Of a stretch of 64,000 nt of DNA, positions 23,558-33,309 are shown piece by piece (position 1 is the stretch's first letter; every line of letters starts with the position of its first letter). The notes beneath the pieces are model-generated. The model was given only the letters and a program-made list of their open reading frames with translations. It ran no database searches and was not told the DNA's origin. Source of the DNA: Neolewinella persica DSM 23188 (GTDB lineage Bacteria; Bacteroidota; Bacteroidia; Chitinophagales; Saprospiraceae); assembly GCF_000373105.1 (NCBI RefSeq), contig NZ_KB890413.1, forward strand, positions 193,399-257,398, given 5' to 3'. Both the position numbers and the translations under genes were made by a program.

Positions 23558-24775
23558 CTAGCCAATGATCGCCTCCCGGGCAGCCTTCATTGGAATACCG
23601 ATGCACCGCTTTTCCATATAGGTCATCATACGAAGCATCAGGTCTTTAGCATCGGGATCCAACTTATGGAGCTCTTTGGCAAATATCTGGTTTACTGCCG
23701 TATGCTTGATCGCTTTGATCTCCTGCGGAAGTTGTGACATAGCACGTTCGAGAAGTCGTTGGCGGTAGGTTGTCTCCAGTTCTCCGAGGTGCTTGTGAAG
23801 TACCCCATGAGCACGTTTGATCTCTTCCCGGCGGAAGTCCATATTCTCTTCGGCTAAAGCGCGGAGCTGTTCGATCCCCACGTATTCGAATTCGTGATTC
23901 GCGACGGTACTTTCCGCCACATCAGCCGGGACACCAAGATCAATAACAATTTTATCCTGGGGATCTTCTCCAGCCAAAAGCCAGTTGAACAAAGCCGGGG
24001 TTACAATCGGTTCTGCGGACCCAGTACAAACGATAAGGACATCAAAGCCTTCCTCGTAATTTTCCAGATCCCCAAGTGTGAGGCCTTTGCCGACAGGGAA
24101 AGCGTTGGCTAAACTTGCTGCCCGGGCTTGCGTCCGATTAAAGACCGTTAACCGTTGTTGCTCCTCCTTTTTCAGGAATTTAGTGACCAAAAGGTTGGTT
24201 TGCCCAGCACCGATCATCAGGATACGGGCGTCCGGTGCTGGCTGAAACTTTCGCAACTGCTGCATAGACAGAGAAACTACAGAAACGGACTTTTCACCAA
24301 TACGGGTAGAGTTATAAACATCTTTCGATGCCAAAACGATTCGATCGCAGACAATCCTCAGGTCGTCTCCAATTAACCCCCAATTCCGGCTTTGCTCGTA
24401 GGCGTCCCGGAACTGTCCTAAAATCTGTCTTTCTCCCACCACCAGTGAATCAATGGAACCACCTACTTCAAAAAGGTGATACACCGCCTTCAATCCTCGC
24501 ACATGCTCCATCTCCGCCATGGCAGGCACCGAAGGCTGGCCGGGAAGCAGGCTGTCAAGAAAGGTATCGTCAACGCTGTGCTTAGTTGAAAACAACAAAC
24601 AAACGCGATTACAGGTAGAAAGGTAGAACAGTTCGTCCGCCAAACCGCGTTCACGGATACTGGTAAGATGCTCCTGCAATTTACCGTCAGCTTCAAATGC
24701 GGCAACTATCTCGCCAATAGCCTTGAGCTTGGCGTGGCGATGCGTGAGGGTCAGAATGTGAATGTGTTGAAGCAT
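23558..24775 (-). CDS. hemA: Glutamyl-tRNA reductase
   Basis: 405 aa from ATG 24775 (MLQHIHILTLTHRHAKL). First step of the C5 heme pathway, reducing Glu-tRNA to glutamate-1-semialdehyde. The catalytic cysteine is in YLSTCNRVCLLF. Also present are GGSIDSLVVGERQILGQFRD, the NADPH-binding MIGAGQTNLLVTKFL and NRTQARAASLA, and the dimerisation tail LDPDAKDLMLRMMTYMEKR. A 50-residue upstream extension to 24925 has no family similarity. No other heme gene is adjacent. Confidence 0.95.
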   Translation of the reverse strand: MLQHIHILTLTHRHAKLKAIGEIVAAFEADGKLQEHLTSIRERGLADELFYLSTCNRVCLLFSTKHSVDDTFLDSLLPGQPSVPAMAEMEHVRGLKAVYHLFEVGGSIDSLVVGERQILGQFRDAYEQSRNWGLIGDDLRIVCDRIVLASKDVYNSTRIGEKSVSVVSLSMQQLRKFQPAPDARILMIGAGQTNLLVTKFLKKEEQQRLTVFNRTQARAASLANAFPVGKGLTLGDLENYEEGFDVLIVCTGSAEPIVTPALFNWLLAGEDPQDKIVIDLGVPADVAESTVANHEFEYVGIEQLRALAEENMDFRREEIKRAHGVLHKHLGELETTYRQRLLERAMSQLPQEIKAIKHTAVNQIFAKELHKLDPDAKDLMLRMMTYMEKRCIGIPMKAAREAIIG

Positions 24776-25098
24776 ATAGGTAGTCCGAAAGGCAGGGTGC
24801 AAAGGTAAAATGCAACCAGGGCTATTTCTGTCATGGGGAGGTATAAAGGCACTTAGAATCTTTCTAAATAAGAACGCCATGAATCTTATCCCTTTCCCCC
24901 AAAACGTAGTGTGGACCACATCCATTCTATTGGAGGAAAGCTACTCGACTATTCTTCTGGGTCCCAAGGAATGGCTCCACTCTTCGTTGTACCGACGTGA
25001 ACCCAATGAATGCTTCCTGTAGGAGAGGACACCTCCTTTTTACGCGCTAATGGCCACTTTGCTTTGCTACCTGTTCGCCTTATGTGTCCGCATCAACA
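24776..25098. other. Intergenic region, no gene supported
   Basis: 323 bp between hemA (divergent side) and the antiporter gene's 3' end. A 47-codon plus-strand frame from 24880 (MNLIPFPQNVVW) has no recognisable features. The words TTTGCTACCTG and TGTGTCCGCATC at 25060-25095 faintly resemble element A but too weakly to count. Confidence 0.4.
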
Positions 25099-25118
25099 GC
25101 GGGAGCTCAGGCTCCCGC
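25099..25118. terminator. Hairpin containing the antiporter stop codon
   Basis: GCGGGAGC / GCTCCCGC with loop TCAG; the loop bases include the minus-strand TGA of the gene at 25107. On the plus strand it is followed by GTTTTCC. It may end either transcript. Confidence 0.55.
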
Positions 25119-26045
25119 GTTTTCCACAATCACGCCGAAATACCAGAGGTAGAAAAGAATAAGAACTAGACCTTCCCAACGCGTAATCTTACGGTTATTG
25201 CTCATCACGCCAAGCAGAATGGTCATGACAATCATCAGCGGAAGATAAATGGTAATGATGTCCTCGGGGATGGTCAGTTTACCAAAGAACCGGGGGATGG
25301 CCATCACGATGAAGGTGTTGAAAATATTTGACCCAAGTGCGTTTCCAACGGCGATGGAAGCTTTCCCTTTACGGGCAGCCGCCAGACTGACGGCTACTTC
25401 CGGCAAACTGGTCCCGATCGCTACGGCGGAGAGTGCAATTACCTCTGGAGCAATGTTAAGCGTAGCGCTGATCTTCGTGATCGCATCAATCACACCAGCC
25501 GCTGAAATACTTACGATGGCACCGCCGACAATCAGCAACGCATAATCCTTCCAACTCGCCGAAGGCCGGTCCTTTTTATCGGGTCGGTCTTGCCCTTTAA
25601 GGCTGTAGGCCAGAAAAATGGCAATACCTCCTAAAAACAGGAAGGCCTCATAAAGCGTCAGGTTTCCATCAGATACGGCGAAGTAAAGTAAGAACGCACT
25701 TCCCCAGAGGAAGGGGATATCGATGTGCCACAGGTTGTACTCCAGGTCAATGTTTTTGACGACTACCGCCGTCAGGCCCAATACCAGGGCGATGTTCGTT
25801 ATGTTGGAACCAACTACATTGCCGATTACGATCTCCGGGGTACCGTCAAGAACGGCGACGATGCTTGTCGCCAATTCGGGCAAAGACGTTCCAAAGGCAA
25901 CAATCGTTACCCCGATGATAAAGGGTGAAATACCCAATGACAGACCAATGCGCTCGGCGGCTTCCACGAAACGGTCGCTGGCCCAGAGCAAGGCAACGAT
26001 ACTGACAAGAAAAATGCCGACTTGTAAGAGCAGGTCTAAATCCAT
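25107..26045 (-). CDS. Calcium/sodium antiporter (CaCA family, YrbG-like)
   Basis: 312 aa, about ten membrane helices. The two inverted alpha repeats are diagnostic: VAFGTSLPELATSIVAVLDG with VIGNVVGSNITNIALVLG, and AIGTSLPEVAVSLAAARKG with AVGNALGSNIFNTFIVM. The GTSLPE glutamates bind the exchanged ions. It acts in the inner membrane as a Ca2+/Na+ (or H+) exchanger. One clean ATG at 26045. Confidence 0.95.
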   Translation of the reverse strand: MDLDLLLQVGIFLVSIVALLWASDRFVEAAERIGLSLGISPFIIGVTIVAFGTSLPELATSIVAVLDGTPEIVIGNVVGSNITNIALVLGLTAVVVKNIDLEYNLWHIDIPFLWGSAFLLYFAVSDGNLTLYEAFLFLGGIAIFLAYSLKGQDRPDKKDRPSASWKDYALLIVGGAIVSISAAGVIDAITKISATLNIAPEVIALSAVAIGTSLPEVAVSLAAARKGKASIAVGNALGSNIFNTFIVMAIPRFFGKLTIPEDIITIYLPLMIVMTILLGVMSNNRKITRWEGLVLILFYLWYFGVIVENAGA

Positions 26046-26148
26046 ATTGGCGGCAAAGATAGATTGTCAGAACGATAGACGGGCACCCTATAGCAGGAAG
26101 CGCACAAATTAGCGGTCAATCAGGGCTAACTGGTGGACGAATGCCATC

Positions 26149-27015
26149 TTAATCATCTATGTATACACCCATCTTTCCCATTTTGTAATCACGCATGGCT
26201 TCAAGAATCTCCGTTTGGTTGTTCATCACAAAGGGGCCATGTTGCGTTACGGGGGCCTCCAGGGGCAAGCCTCCCAACAGAAGCACCCTGGTCATCGGTG
26301 CCTCTCCGGTTAGGGTTACAGTATCGCCATCCTGACGATAATTCAGCAGGGTTCTCCCTTCGTAGCTGAAGCTACTTGGGGCCTTAATTTCACCATCGAG
26401 CAGATAGGCTGCGAAGTTATAACCCGCCGGAACGGGCAAACTTACCACTGCATCAGCGGGAAGCTCCAACTGCCAGGCCAGTAAGGAGCTGTAGGTTTTT
26501 GCCGGTCCCTGCAGTTCGTTAAAGGAGCCAGCCACAACTTTAAGGACCGCTCCACCAGCAAGAACAGCTCTGGGAAAGTCGGCCTCCTTCATATCCTGGT
26601 AGCGTGGTTGTACCATTTTATGCTCAGGAGCCAGATTAACCCAAAGTTGTATTCCTTCTAACTCACCTCCGGTTTCCAGAAAATCCTTGCTGCTTTTCTC
26701 GCTGTGGATGATCCCCATGCCGGCGGTCATCCATTGCACGTCGCCTCCCTCCAGGTATCCCGTGTTGCTGCGGCTGTCGTGATGCCGAATGCCGCCAGAA
26801 TACAAAAAGGTCACGGGTTCAAAACCACGGTGCGGGTGCGGTCCCACATCGAAGGGATCATAGCCGGGCTCCACCGTAAACGGGCCAAAGTGATGCAACA
26901 AAAGAAACGGATCAATTTGTTCAACCCGCTGGGTGGGCAGGGGTTGATGAACCGTCAAAGCGCCCATCCGGAGGGCATGGGCGGGTAAAATGTTGGCGAT
27001 GGAGCGCTCTTTCAT
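26149..27015 (-). CDS. Pirin family protein
   Basis: 288 aa bicupin. The N-terminal cupin has the pirin metal-site pattern FLLLHHFGP, DVGPHPHRGFEPVTFLYSGG, RHHDSRSNTGYLEGGDVQWM and GMGIIHSEKS, with three histidines and a glutamate. The C-terminal half is RPHR-less, as usual, with TRVLLLGGLPLEAPV. Some pirins are quercetin dioxygenases or redox co-regulators; no function can be assigned. Stand-alone gene. Confidence 0.92.
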   Translation of the reverse strand: MKERSIANILPAHALRMGALTVHQPLPTQRVEQIDPFLLLHHFGPFTVEPGYDPFDVGPHPHRGFEPVTFLYSGGIRHHDSRSNTGYLEGGDVQWMTAGMGIIHSEKSSKDFLETGGELEGIQLWVNLAPEHKMVQPRYQDMKEADFPRAVLAGGAVLKVVAGSFNELQGPAKTYSSLLAWQLELPADAVVSLPVPAGYNFAAYLLDGEIKAPSSFSYEGRTLLNYRQDGDTVTLTGEAPMTRVLLLGGLPLEAPVTQHGPFVMNNQTEILEAMRDYKMGKMGVYIDD

Positions 27016-27072
27016 GGCAACCGTATTAAATGTATGAACATTATAAACAATACGATGCGGAGGCTGGTTCAG

Positions 27073-27189
27073 GGCGGGGCCGCAGGTGCCAGGTAAAGGC
27101 GGAAAGGAGCAGGGGAAAATAGCAATAGCATTACCGTCCTTTTTTCCTTTGCTCCTTTTATACCTTCCCCCGGCACCTCCGCCCCCGCC
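27073..27189. repeat. Element A inverted pair (A10/A11)
   Basis: Left core GGCGGGGCCGCAGGTGCC (27073-27090, minus) with arm to 27115; right core GGCACCTCCGCCCCCGCC (27172-27189, plus) with arm TTTGCTCCTTTTATACC. They face outward and form a 117-bp imperfect palindrome upstream of the rpsA promoter. Confidence 0.82.
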
Positions 27190-27210
27190 TAAAAAGGCTT
27201 TCCAAAAGCA

Positions 27211-27241
27211 TTGTGTAGTATTAATAATAGTCGTACCTTTG
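27211..27241 (+). promoter_or_regulatory. rpsA promoter
   Basis: -33 TTGTG (27211-27215) and -7 TACCTTTG (27234-27241), spaced about 20 bp as in Bacteroidota primary-sigma promoters. It leaves an untranslated leader of roughly 85 nt before ATG 27332. Confidence 0.7.
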
Positions 27242-27331
27242 CGCGGCTTTTAAAGGTCCTGCCGGAGAAAGTGGGGAATGGTTGCCCCCGAAGCAACCCA
27301 GGTTTTAACGCATTTAAAATTTCACATCCCT

Positions 27332-29491
27332 ATGATGATGGATGATGATAAGGACCCAGCCGTAGACGGTGGGACCGAAGAAACTCCCGTGACCGCCTCG
27401 GCACTGGAGACCCCCGAAACAAAAATTGAAGAAACTGTTGCTGAAGCAACCGAAGCCGTGGAAGAAACGGTAGAGGAAGTTGCTGCTGTAGTGGAAGAAA
27501 CCGTTGCTGAAGCAACCGAAGCCGTAGAAGAAGCTGCTGAAGTGGTGGAAGAAACGGAAGAGGAAGACGAAGAAGAGGAAGAAGTAGTTTCTACTGCTAA
27601 GGTCATCCGTAAGGAAGCGACCAAAGTTGCCGTCGTTCTGACCGAAGAGGTTAAGGAAGAAGGTGTAGAAATCGAAGAAGACGACATGAGTGGTGCTACT
27701 GGCTCCGCTCACGACGACTTCAACTGGAACATGACTGCCCGCTCTGCGGCCAGCCGCTACACGCAGGAAGAGCGTGAAGTGATGGAAAAGCAGTACGAAG
27801 ACTCGATGACTAACATCTCCGAGGCTGAGATCATGTCTGCCAAAGTTTCCAGCATCATCGACGGTGATGTAATCCTTGACCTTAACTACAAGTCTGACGG
27901 TCTTCTCCCACTTTCTGAATTCCGCGACCAAGCAGAACTCAAGGTTGGCGATACTGTAGAAGTTTACGTTGAGCAGCAGGAAGACGAAAAAGGTCAGTTG
28001 GTACTGAGCCGCCGTAAGGCCAAGCTCCTCCGTGCCTGGGATCGTATCCGCGATTCTTACGCCAACGGTACCGTGATCAACGGTAAGGTGATCAGCAAAA
28101 CCAAAGGCGGCCTTATTGCCGACTGTGGTGGACTGGAAACCTTCCTCCCTGGATCGCAGATCGACATCAAGCCGATCGTCGATTACGATGCATACGTTGG
28201 TAAGACGATGGAATTCAAGGTCGTTAAGATCAACGAAACCATCAAGAACGCCGTCGTTTCTCACAAAGCACTCATCGAAAGCGATCTGGCCGAGCAGCGT
28301 GAAGCAATCATTGCTTCTCTCGAGCGTGGTCAGGTACTCGAAGGTATCGTTAAGAACATCACCGATTTCGGTGCGTTCCTCGACCTTGGTGGCGTAGACG
28401 GTCTGCTTTACATCACGGACATCAGCTGGGGTCGGATCAACCACCCAAGCGACGTCCTCGAACTCAACCAGAAGGTCAACGTGGCCGTACTGGACTTCGA
28501 CGAGAACAAGAAGCGTATCAGCCTCGGTCTCAAGCAGCTCCAGAAGCACCCCTGGGAAGTACTCGACGAAACCATCGACGAAGGCAGCGAAGTGGAAGGC
28601 AAAGTGGTCAACATCGAAGACTATGGCGCATTCCTCGAAATCCAGCCAGGTGTCGAAGGTCTGGTACACGTTAGCGAAGTCAGCTGGTCTAACCAGCCGA
28701 TCAACGCCCGCGAGTACTTCACCGTCGGTGAAACCAAGAAGGCTAAGGTCGTTACCATCGACCGCGAAGACCGGAAGATGTCGCTCTCGATCAAGCAGTT
28801 GGCCGATGATCCTTGGACGAGGATCAATGAAGGCTTCGCAGTTGATTCTACCCACACCGGCAAAGTCAAGAACCTCACGCCCTACGGCGTTTTTGTCGAG
28901 CTCGACGAAGGCATCGGTGGCATGATCCACATCAGCGACCTCAGCTGGACCAAGCGTTTCGGCCACCCATCTGAGTTCACCAAAGTTGGTGCCGACATTC
29001 AGGTAATGGTTCTCGAAATAGACGAAGACAACCGCAAGATGTCGCTCGGACACAAGCAACTCGAAGAAAACCCATGGGATACCTTCGAGAATGTATTCCC
29101 CGAAGGCAGCTACCACGAGGCAACCGTACTCCGTAAGGATGACCGTGGTGCCATCGTACAGATGCCGTACGGCCTCGAGGCTTACGCCCCGATCAAGCTG
29201 ATGCGCAAGGAAGACGGCACGATTGCTGAAGTAGACGAAACCCTGACCGTGAAGGTCATCGAGTTCGACCGCGACAGCAAGCGCCTCACCGTGAGCCACA
29301 GCCGCTACGTCAACGACATCCGCAAGGAAGCGAAAGACCAGGTATACAAGGAACGTACTCAGGAACGCGAAGACACCCGTCAGGCGATCAAGAAGACGTC
29401 TTCCAGCATCGAGCGTTCTACGCTCGGTGACCTGTCTGCCTTCGAGCAGCTGCGTGAGCAGTTGAGCGGCAACGACGACGACGAGGAATAA
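27332..29491 (+). CDS. rpsA: 30S ribosomal protein S1 with acidic repetitive N-terminal extension
   Basis: 719 aa from ATG 27332. Six S1 RNA-binding domains occur in order, e.g. GIVKNITDFGAFLDLGGVDG, GKVVNIEDYGAFLEIQPG and GKVKNLTPYGVFVELDEG. Before them is an unusual ~110-residue Glu/Val/Ala-rich region in which EETVAEATEAVEE appears twice at a 66-bp spacing (27428 and 27494). S1 helps unfold mRNA on the ribosome, and matters for weak-Shine-Dalgarno messages. An ATG at 27278 is also in frame but adds a non-acidic segment. A strong terminator follows. Confidence 0.95.
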   Translation: MMMDDDKDPAVDGGTEETPVTASALETPETKIEETVAEATEAVEETVEEVAAVVEETVAEATEAVEEAAEVVEETEEEDEEEEEVVSTAKVIRKEATKVAVVLTEEVKEEGVEIEEDDMSGATGSAHDDFNWNMTARSAASRYTQEEREVMEKQYEDSMTNISEAEIMSAKVSSIIDGDVILDLNYKSDGLLPLSEFRDQAELKVGDTVEVYVEQQEDEKGQLVLSRRKAKLLRAWDRIRDSYANGTVINGKVISKTKGGLIADCGGLETFLPGSQIDIKPIVDYDAYVGKTMEFKVVKINETIKNAVVSHKALIESDLAEQREAIIASLERGQVLEGIVKNITDFGAFLDLGGVDGLLYITDISWGRINHPSDVLELNQKVNVAVLDFDENKKRISLGLKQLQKHPWEVLDETIDEGSEVEGKVVNIEDYGAFLEIQPGVEGLVHVSEVSWSNQPINAREYFTVGETKKAKVVTIDREDRKMSLSIKQLADDPWTRINEGFAVDSTHTGKVKNLTPYGVFVELDEGIGGMIHISDLSWTKRFGHPSEFTKVGADIQVMVLEIDEDNRKMSLGHKQLEENPWDTFENVFPEGSYHEATVLRKDDRGAIVQMPYGLEAYAPIKLMRKEDGTIAEVDETLTVKVIEFDRDSKRLTVSHSRYVNDIRKEAKDQVYKERTQEREDTRQAIKKTSSSIERSTLGDLSAFEQLREQLSGNDDDEE

Positions 29492-29512
29492 ATCCTATTT
29501 CCCGTCAAAACT

Positions 29513-29548
29513 AAGGCCATCCTTTCCCAGCGAAAGGATGGCCTTTTT
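29513..29548 (+). terminator. rpsA terminator
   Basis: 14-bp stem AAGGCCATCCTTTC / GAAAGGATGGCCTT with a 5-nt loop, then TTTTTG. Confidence 0.93.
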
Positions 29549-29602
29549 GTTGGTACTATTATCTTAAAATAGATTCCCACATAAAACTTTGTAGCTTAAG
29601 GC

Positions 29603-32185
29603 ATGAAATACCTTCACCTAAGCTTCTTTTTATTTTGCCTAATTAATTCCTCCGCAGCAAATGACAATTGCTGCCACTTTAATATCCAATACATTATTTC
29701 TGCTCAAAACTCTCCGTCTGAAGAAGAACTTGCCGTCTGTTTTTCAAATAAAGACTGTGATAAGCGGTATTACTTTGCGGGTAAGATGATTAATGCTTAC
29801 GAAAGCGGTGACTTTGTTTCTTTTCATGGCTTTTTCGATCAAGCTATCGCTGAAATCAGTTATTTAAGCTCAAAAGATGAGCTGAGCCTTCAAATAATTT
29901 ACTTATACGCTAGTTATCTAGAAACATTTGGTGAGACTCTCATCGCAGGAATGTATTATTCCTTTATCAAAGAACACTCCAAAAAAAACTCGCCCCTAAG
30001 ATATTTGTCAGAAATAGGATATTCCTCAATTTATTTAAGTGAGGAAGCTCATACCTTAGAACTTCAAAAAAACATGAAATTTGCAAATTCGTCGTCTAAT
30101 TTCACTGCCGATGAAAAAATATCACTAATAGTAAGATCGAGCTATTCAGACCAAAATTTAGTCAAAGCAGAATTACTTGAGAATAACTTCGATGCGTACC
30201 TTAAAAGTAGTTCCCAAAAGCTACTCTCTATATTTTTAGCAAATATTGAATTAAACCTTGATCAAAGTTTTAGCTCATCAACTCGAGATTTTCGAAAAAC
30301 ACTAAAGGAAAGCAACAAATACTTTCCTGATATGGATCAAGGATTATGGAATGCCGTACTTGCTCAAAGAGCTTCAGATGACGGAGACTATGAATCAGCC
30401 CTAAGTTTTGCAAAACTATCTTTAGAAAACAAAATCGGACTTTTTGTATCTCATGGACAATTAACGGATATAATTAAAAAGCTAAAAACCATACCTTCTA
30501 GTTATATATTTAGTTACGCACGACATAATTTATTTCAGACGCGCCTCGGAAAAGGATTAGTTCCAGTAATTGATGCGTTTCAGATATATGAGATAGGCTA
30601 TGACCGCCAATTAACATTCAAATTACAGTCGGTTAATGCTATCGCAAGTGAAAGAAAGCAGAGTAATTTTATCCAGCCACACACCCCCCTAATAGTAGGC
30701 ACTTACCTCTATCAAAACACCAACGACCTCTCCTACTTAAGCCGCAGCATTTCTATTGTCGATGGCTTCTCCGGTGGTGGAAGCCAGTATTGGACCCTGG
30801 CACGAAAGAAAATGCGTACCGACAAACGCTTTACCGCTGCCATTATAAAAGAACGCGCCCTGGCGGAGGGGATGAAATACTTAGCCCCCGGAACTACACT
30901 GGCAGAAATACGTCAACAACAACTCACCTTTGAGGGGCACCAAGATCAGATGAGTGATGACTTTTCCGATTTCTACAAAGAGCTGACAACGGGATACAAG
31001 GTAAACTTGCAAGAAGTCCAGGGAAACCTGGCCATAGACACCACCGGCTTAGTAGCCTTTTACCAAAACGACGCCATCCTCTACCGGCTCTTCATTGCCC
31101 CCGACACCATCGACATTTCGGCAATGAGCAACAGTCGCGCGGAGGTTTTGGAACTCACCACAGAGCTGGCCGAATCCATTCCTTCAGGTAAATCCACAAT
31201 ACACACCCAAGAGGCTTCCCGCAGGCTGTACCAACTGCTTTTTGCTGGTCTGGACGGCTTATTACCCGACCGCCTGCACGTAGTCACCACTGGAAAATTG
31301 GAAAACATTCCCTTTTCCGCGTTGCGACGAGACATCGACGAGGGTACTCCCCGCTACCTGGGCGTAGAATGCGCCATCAGTCGCCAGTCCTCCATTCGGG
31401 AGATGCAGTTGCTGGAGGAGCTGGACCTTGACCCGAGGTACGCCCAGCCCCTTGGCATGGCACCGGATTTCAGCAATGAGTTATTACAGGCAAGTGACCT
31501 TCGTCAGGCAGGTTTCAAACTTCCGCCCCTGGTTTTCAACACCGAGGAAGTACAAGACCTGGAAAATCGAAGTGCCGGCCAATACTACTACGATGCTACG
31601 GCAACGATGAACCACTACTTACAGAATGCTTCTGATTACGGCATCATCCACCTCGCCACCCACGCCATCAGCAGCCAATCAGACGGTCTGCGCAGCCACC
31701 TCTACTTATTGGACGACGACGGTGACCCCGTTCAACTGTACGCCTCGGACATTGGCGATCAAACCCTGAATGCAGATCTGGTCGTCCTCAGCGCCTGCGA
31801 AACGGGTGGCGGTGGCCGCCACGTTAATGAAGGTAAAGTTGGATTAACCAAAGCCTATCTGGCTGCGGGTGCCCGCAGCGTAGTTTCCTCCAACTGGGCG
31901 GTTGATGACCACGCGACCGCTGAGTTGATGGGCAGCTTTTACGAGCGATTAGAAAAAGGAGATGCTCCACACGAGGCCTTACAGCATTCTCGCCGTGCTT
32001 ACCTGGAGCGTCATCCCGATGCCGCACCATACAAATGGGCGGCCTTTGAGGCCTACGGCGGAATGAAGCCAGTAAATTGGAAGCAAAGCAGCAGCCTGTG
32101 GCCATCAATCGGCTATGGCGGAGCGGCGGCCTTTTTCGTATTACTTCTGGGGAGTTATTTTATGCGGCGGAAGGTAAGCGAATAA
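29603..32185 (+). CDS. CHAT-domain (caspase-like) exported membrane protein, mosaic gene
   Basis: 860 aa. Signal peptide LSFFLFCLINSSAAN; residues ~20-350 are helical without a recognised domain (repeat-like, possibly TPR); the CHAT protease domain lies at ~520-820 with the catalytic-type His in IIHLATHAIS and Cys in VVLSACETGGGG; a C-terminal membrane helix (GGAAAFFVLLLGSYFM) ends in RRK. This topology would hold the CHAT domain in the periplasm, anchored in the inner membrane. GC is about 32% from 29600 to 30660 and about 55% afterwards, so the gene joins two sequences of different origin. Related CHAT proteins act as proteases in defence or cell death; role here unknown. Confidence 0.85.
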   Translation: MKYLHLSFFLFCLINSSAANDNCCHFNIQYIISAQNSPSEEELAVCFSNKDCDKRYYFAGKMINAYESGDFVSFHGFFDQAIAEISYLSSKDELSLQIIYLYASYLETFGETLIAGMYYSFIKEHSKKNSPLRYLSEIGYSSIYLSEEAHTLELQKNMKFANSSSNFTADEKISLIVRSSYSDQNLVKAELLENNFDAYLKSSSQKLLSIFLANIELNLDQSFSSSTRDFRKTLKESNKYFPDMDQGLWNAVLAQRASDDGDYESALSFAKLSLENKIGLFVSHGQLTDIIKKLKTIPSSYIFSYARHNLFQTRLGKGLVPVIDAFQIYEIGYDRQLTFKLQSVNAIASERKQSNFIQPHTPLIVGTYLYQNTNDLSYLSRSISIVDGFSGGGSQYWTLARKKMRTDKRFTAAIIKERALAEGMKYLAPGTTLAEIRQQQLTFEGHQDQMSDDFSDFYKELTTGYKVNLQEVQGNLAIDTTGLVAFYQNDAILYRLFIAPDTIDISAMSNSRAEVLELTTELAESIPSGKSTIHTQEASRRLYQLLFAGLDGLLPDRLHVVTTGKLENIPFSALRRDIDEGTPRYLGVECAISRQSSIREMQLLEELDLDPRYAQPLGMAPDFSNELLQASDLRQAGFKLPPLVFNTEEVQDLENRSAGQYYYDATATMNHYLQNASDYGIIHLATHAISSQSDGLRSHLYLLDDDGDPVQLYASDIGDQTLNADLVVLSACETGGGGRHVNEGKVGLTKAYLAAGARSVVSSNWAVDDHATAELMGSFYERLEKGDAPHEALQHSRRAYLERHPDAAPYKWAAFEAYGGMKPVNWKQSSSLWPSIGYGGAAAFFVLLLGSYFMRRKVSE

Positions 32186-32313
32186 GGATTCAACAAATTT
32201 CAGCTTTTTGAACGAATGTAAGTGACTCTATCCGTGTTCTCCGTCAAATCCATCAGACGGGCACTAACTTGCACGGTCTATCCTAAACTATTCAACTAAC
32301 CAACTCTGATTTA

Positions 32314-33285
32314 ATGAAAAATCTATTCCTATTCATCCTTTTAATGGTACTTTCTATCGGTGGCCTGCAAGCGCAGACCATAGAAGAACTCAAAGCACAG
32401 AAAGCCGAACTCGTTGCCAAGCAAAACGAGAAAAAAGCAGAAGCTGCTGCTTTCAATGGTGATATCAATGCCCTGTCTAAGCAAATTGAATTGCTCTCTG
32501 GCTGGCAAACTGGCCTGAGCGGACTGCTGGGGCTGAGCCTGAACAACTCTTCCAACTGGCAAGCGAATGCTAACCAGAACAGCTCTTCTTCCACGCTAAA
32601 CCTTGGCGTTAATGCTTTTGCCAACAACATCAAGGAAAAGACTTTTTGGCGGAACACCCTGAATACGAACATCAGCTGGCAGGGGCTCGACAACGACACC
32701 AAAGATGACGTAGATGGCGGCGGTTTTCTGGAGAACCGGAACGGTGACGTACTGATCGCCTCTTCCCTTTATGGTCTTCGCTTCAGCAAAGATCTTGCGG
32801 CAACGGGTTTACTCGACCTGAACACCTCTGTTTTCAACTTCCTCAGCCCTGGTACTGCTGATATTGGTATTGGTGGCACCTGGACACCGTCGGCAATTCC
32901 TAACCTAGTAGTCGTTGCACATCCGCTCACCTATAACTTCGCGTTCTCTGGTTTTGACGGTGTAGAAAGTCAGTCGGCACTTGGTGCCAAACTGAAGGCT
33001 ACCTACAACCTCGATCTACCTGGTGGCGTAGCTTGGTCCTCTAACCTGGGTGTTTTCATGCCTTACAATAACGAAAAGACGACCATCAGCTACTTTGACG
33101 AAGACAGTGTGGCACAGACCAGCGAAGAAGGTCTTTTTGCCTACACCTGGATCAACTCTTTCAACATTGCCGATCTCTGGAAAGGCGTTGGTGTTGGCTT
33201 CACGGTGGGCATCCGCCAGGCTGGCTTTGAGTACCCTCCCGGACTGCAATCGTACACGGCTTTGGGCCTGACTTACGGGTTCTAA
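32314..33285 (+). CDS. DUF3078-like outer-membrane beta-barrel protein
   Basis: 323 aa. Signal peptide LFLFILLMVLSIGGLQAQ, then a coiled-coil of ~40 residues (EELKAQKAELVAKQNEKKAE) and a barrel region of alternating strands: GLSLNNSSNWQANANQNSSS, TLNTNISWQGLDNDTKDD, and a C-terminal LQSYTALGLTYGF ending in Phe, as in barrel proteins. The GxSLNxSxWxAGG-like strand fits DUF3078. Function unknown; it is made as a single-gene unit followed by a hairpin. Confidence 0.82.
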   Translation: MKNLFLFILLMVLSIGGLQAQTIEELKAQKAELVAKQNEKKAEAAAFNGDINALSKQIELLSGWQTGLSGLLGLSLNNSSNWQANANQNSSSSTLNLGVNAFANNIKEKTFWRNTLNTNISWQGLDNDTKDDVDGGGFLENRNGDVLIASSLYGLRFSKDLAATGLLDLNTSVFNFLSPGTADIGIGGTWTPSAIPNLVVVAHPLTYNFAFSGFDGVESQSALGAKLKATYNLDLPGGVAWSSNLGVFMPYNNEKTTISYFDEDSVAQTSEEGLFAYTWINSFNIADLWKGVGVGFTVGIRQAGFEYPPGLQSYTALGLTYGF

Positions 33286-33309
33286 GTATAGCTGACTTAA
33301 GTATTGGGT

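Noticed and set aside
24880-25022. 47-codon plus-strand frame MNLIPFPQNVVW...
   Set aside because: No helix, signal or family pattern, and no promoter box; not supported as a gene.
27314-29299. 661-codon open frame antisense to rpsA
   Set aside because: It mirrors the biased codon use of the highly expressed rpsA; the translation has no domain and no plausible start.
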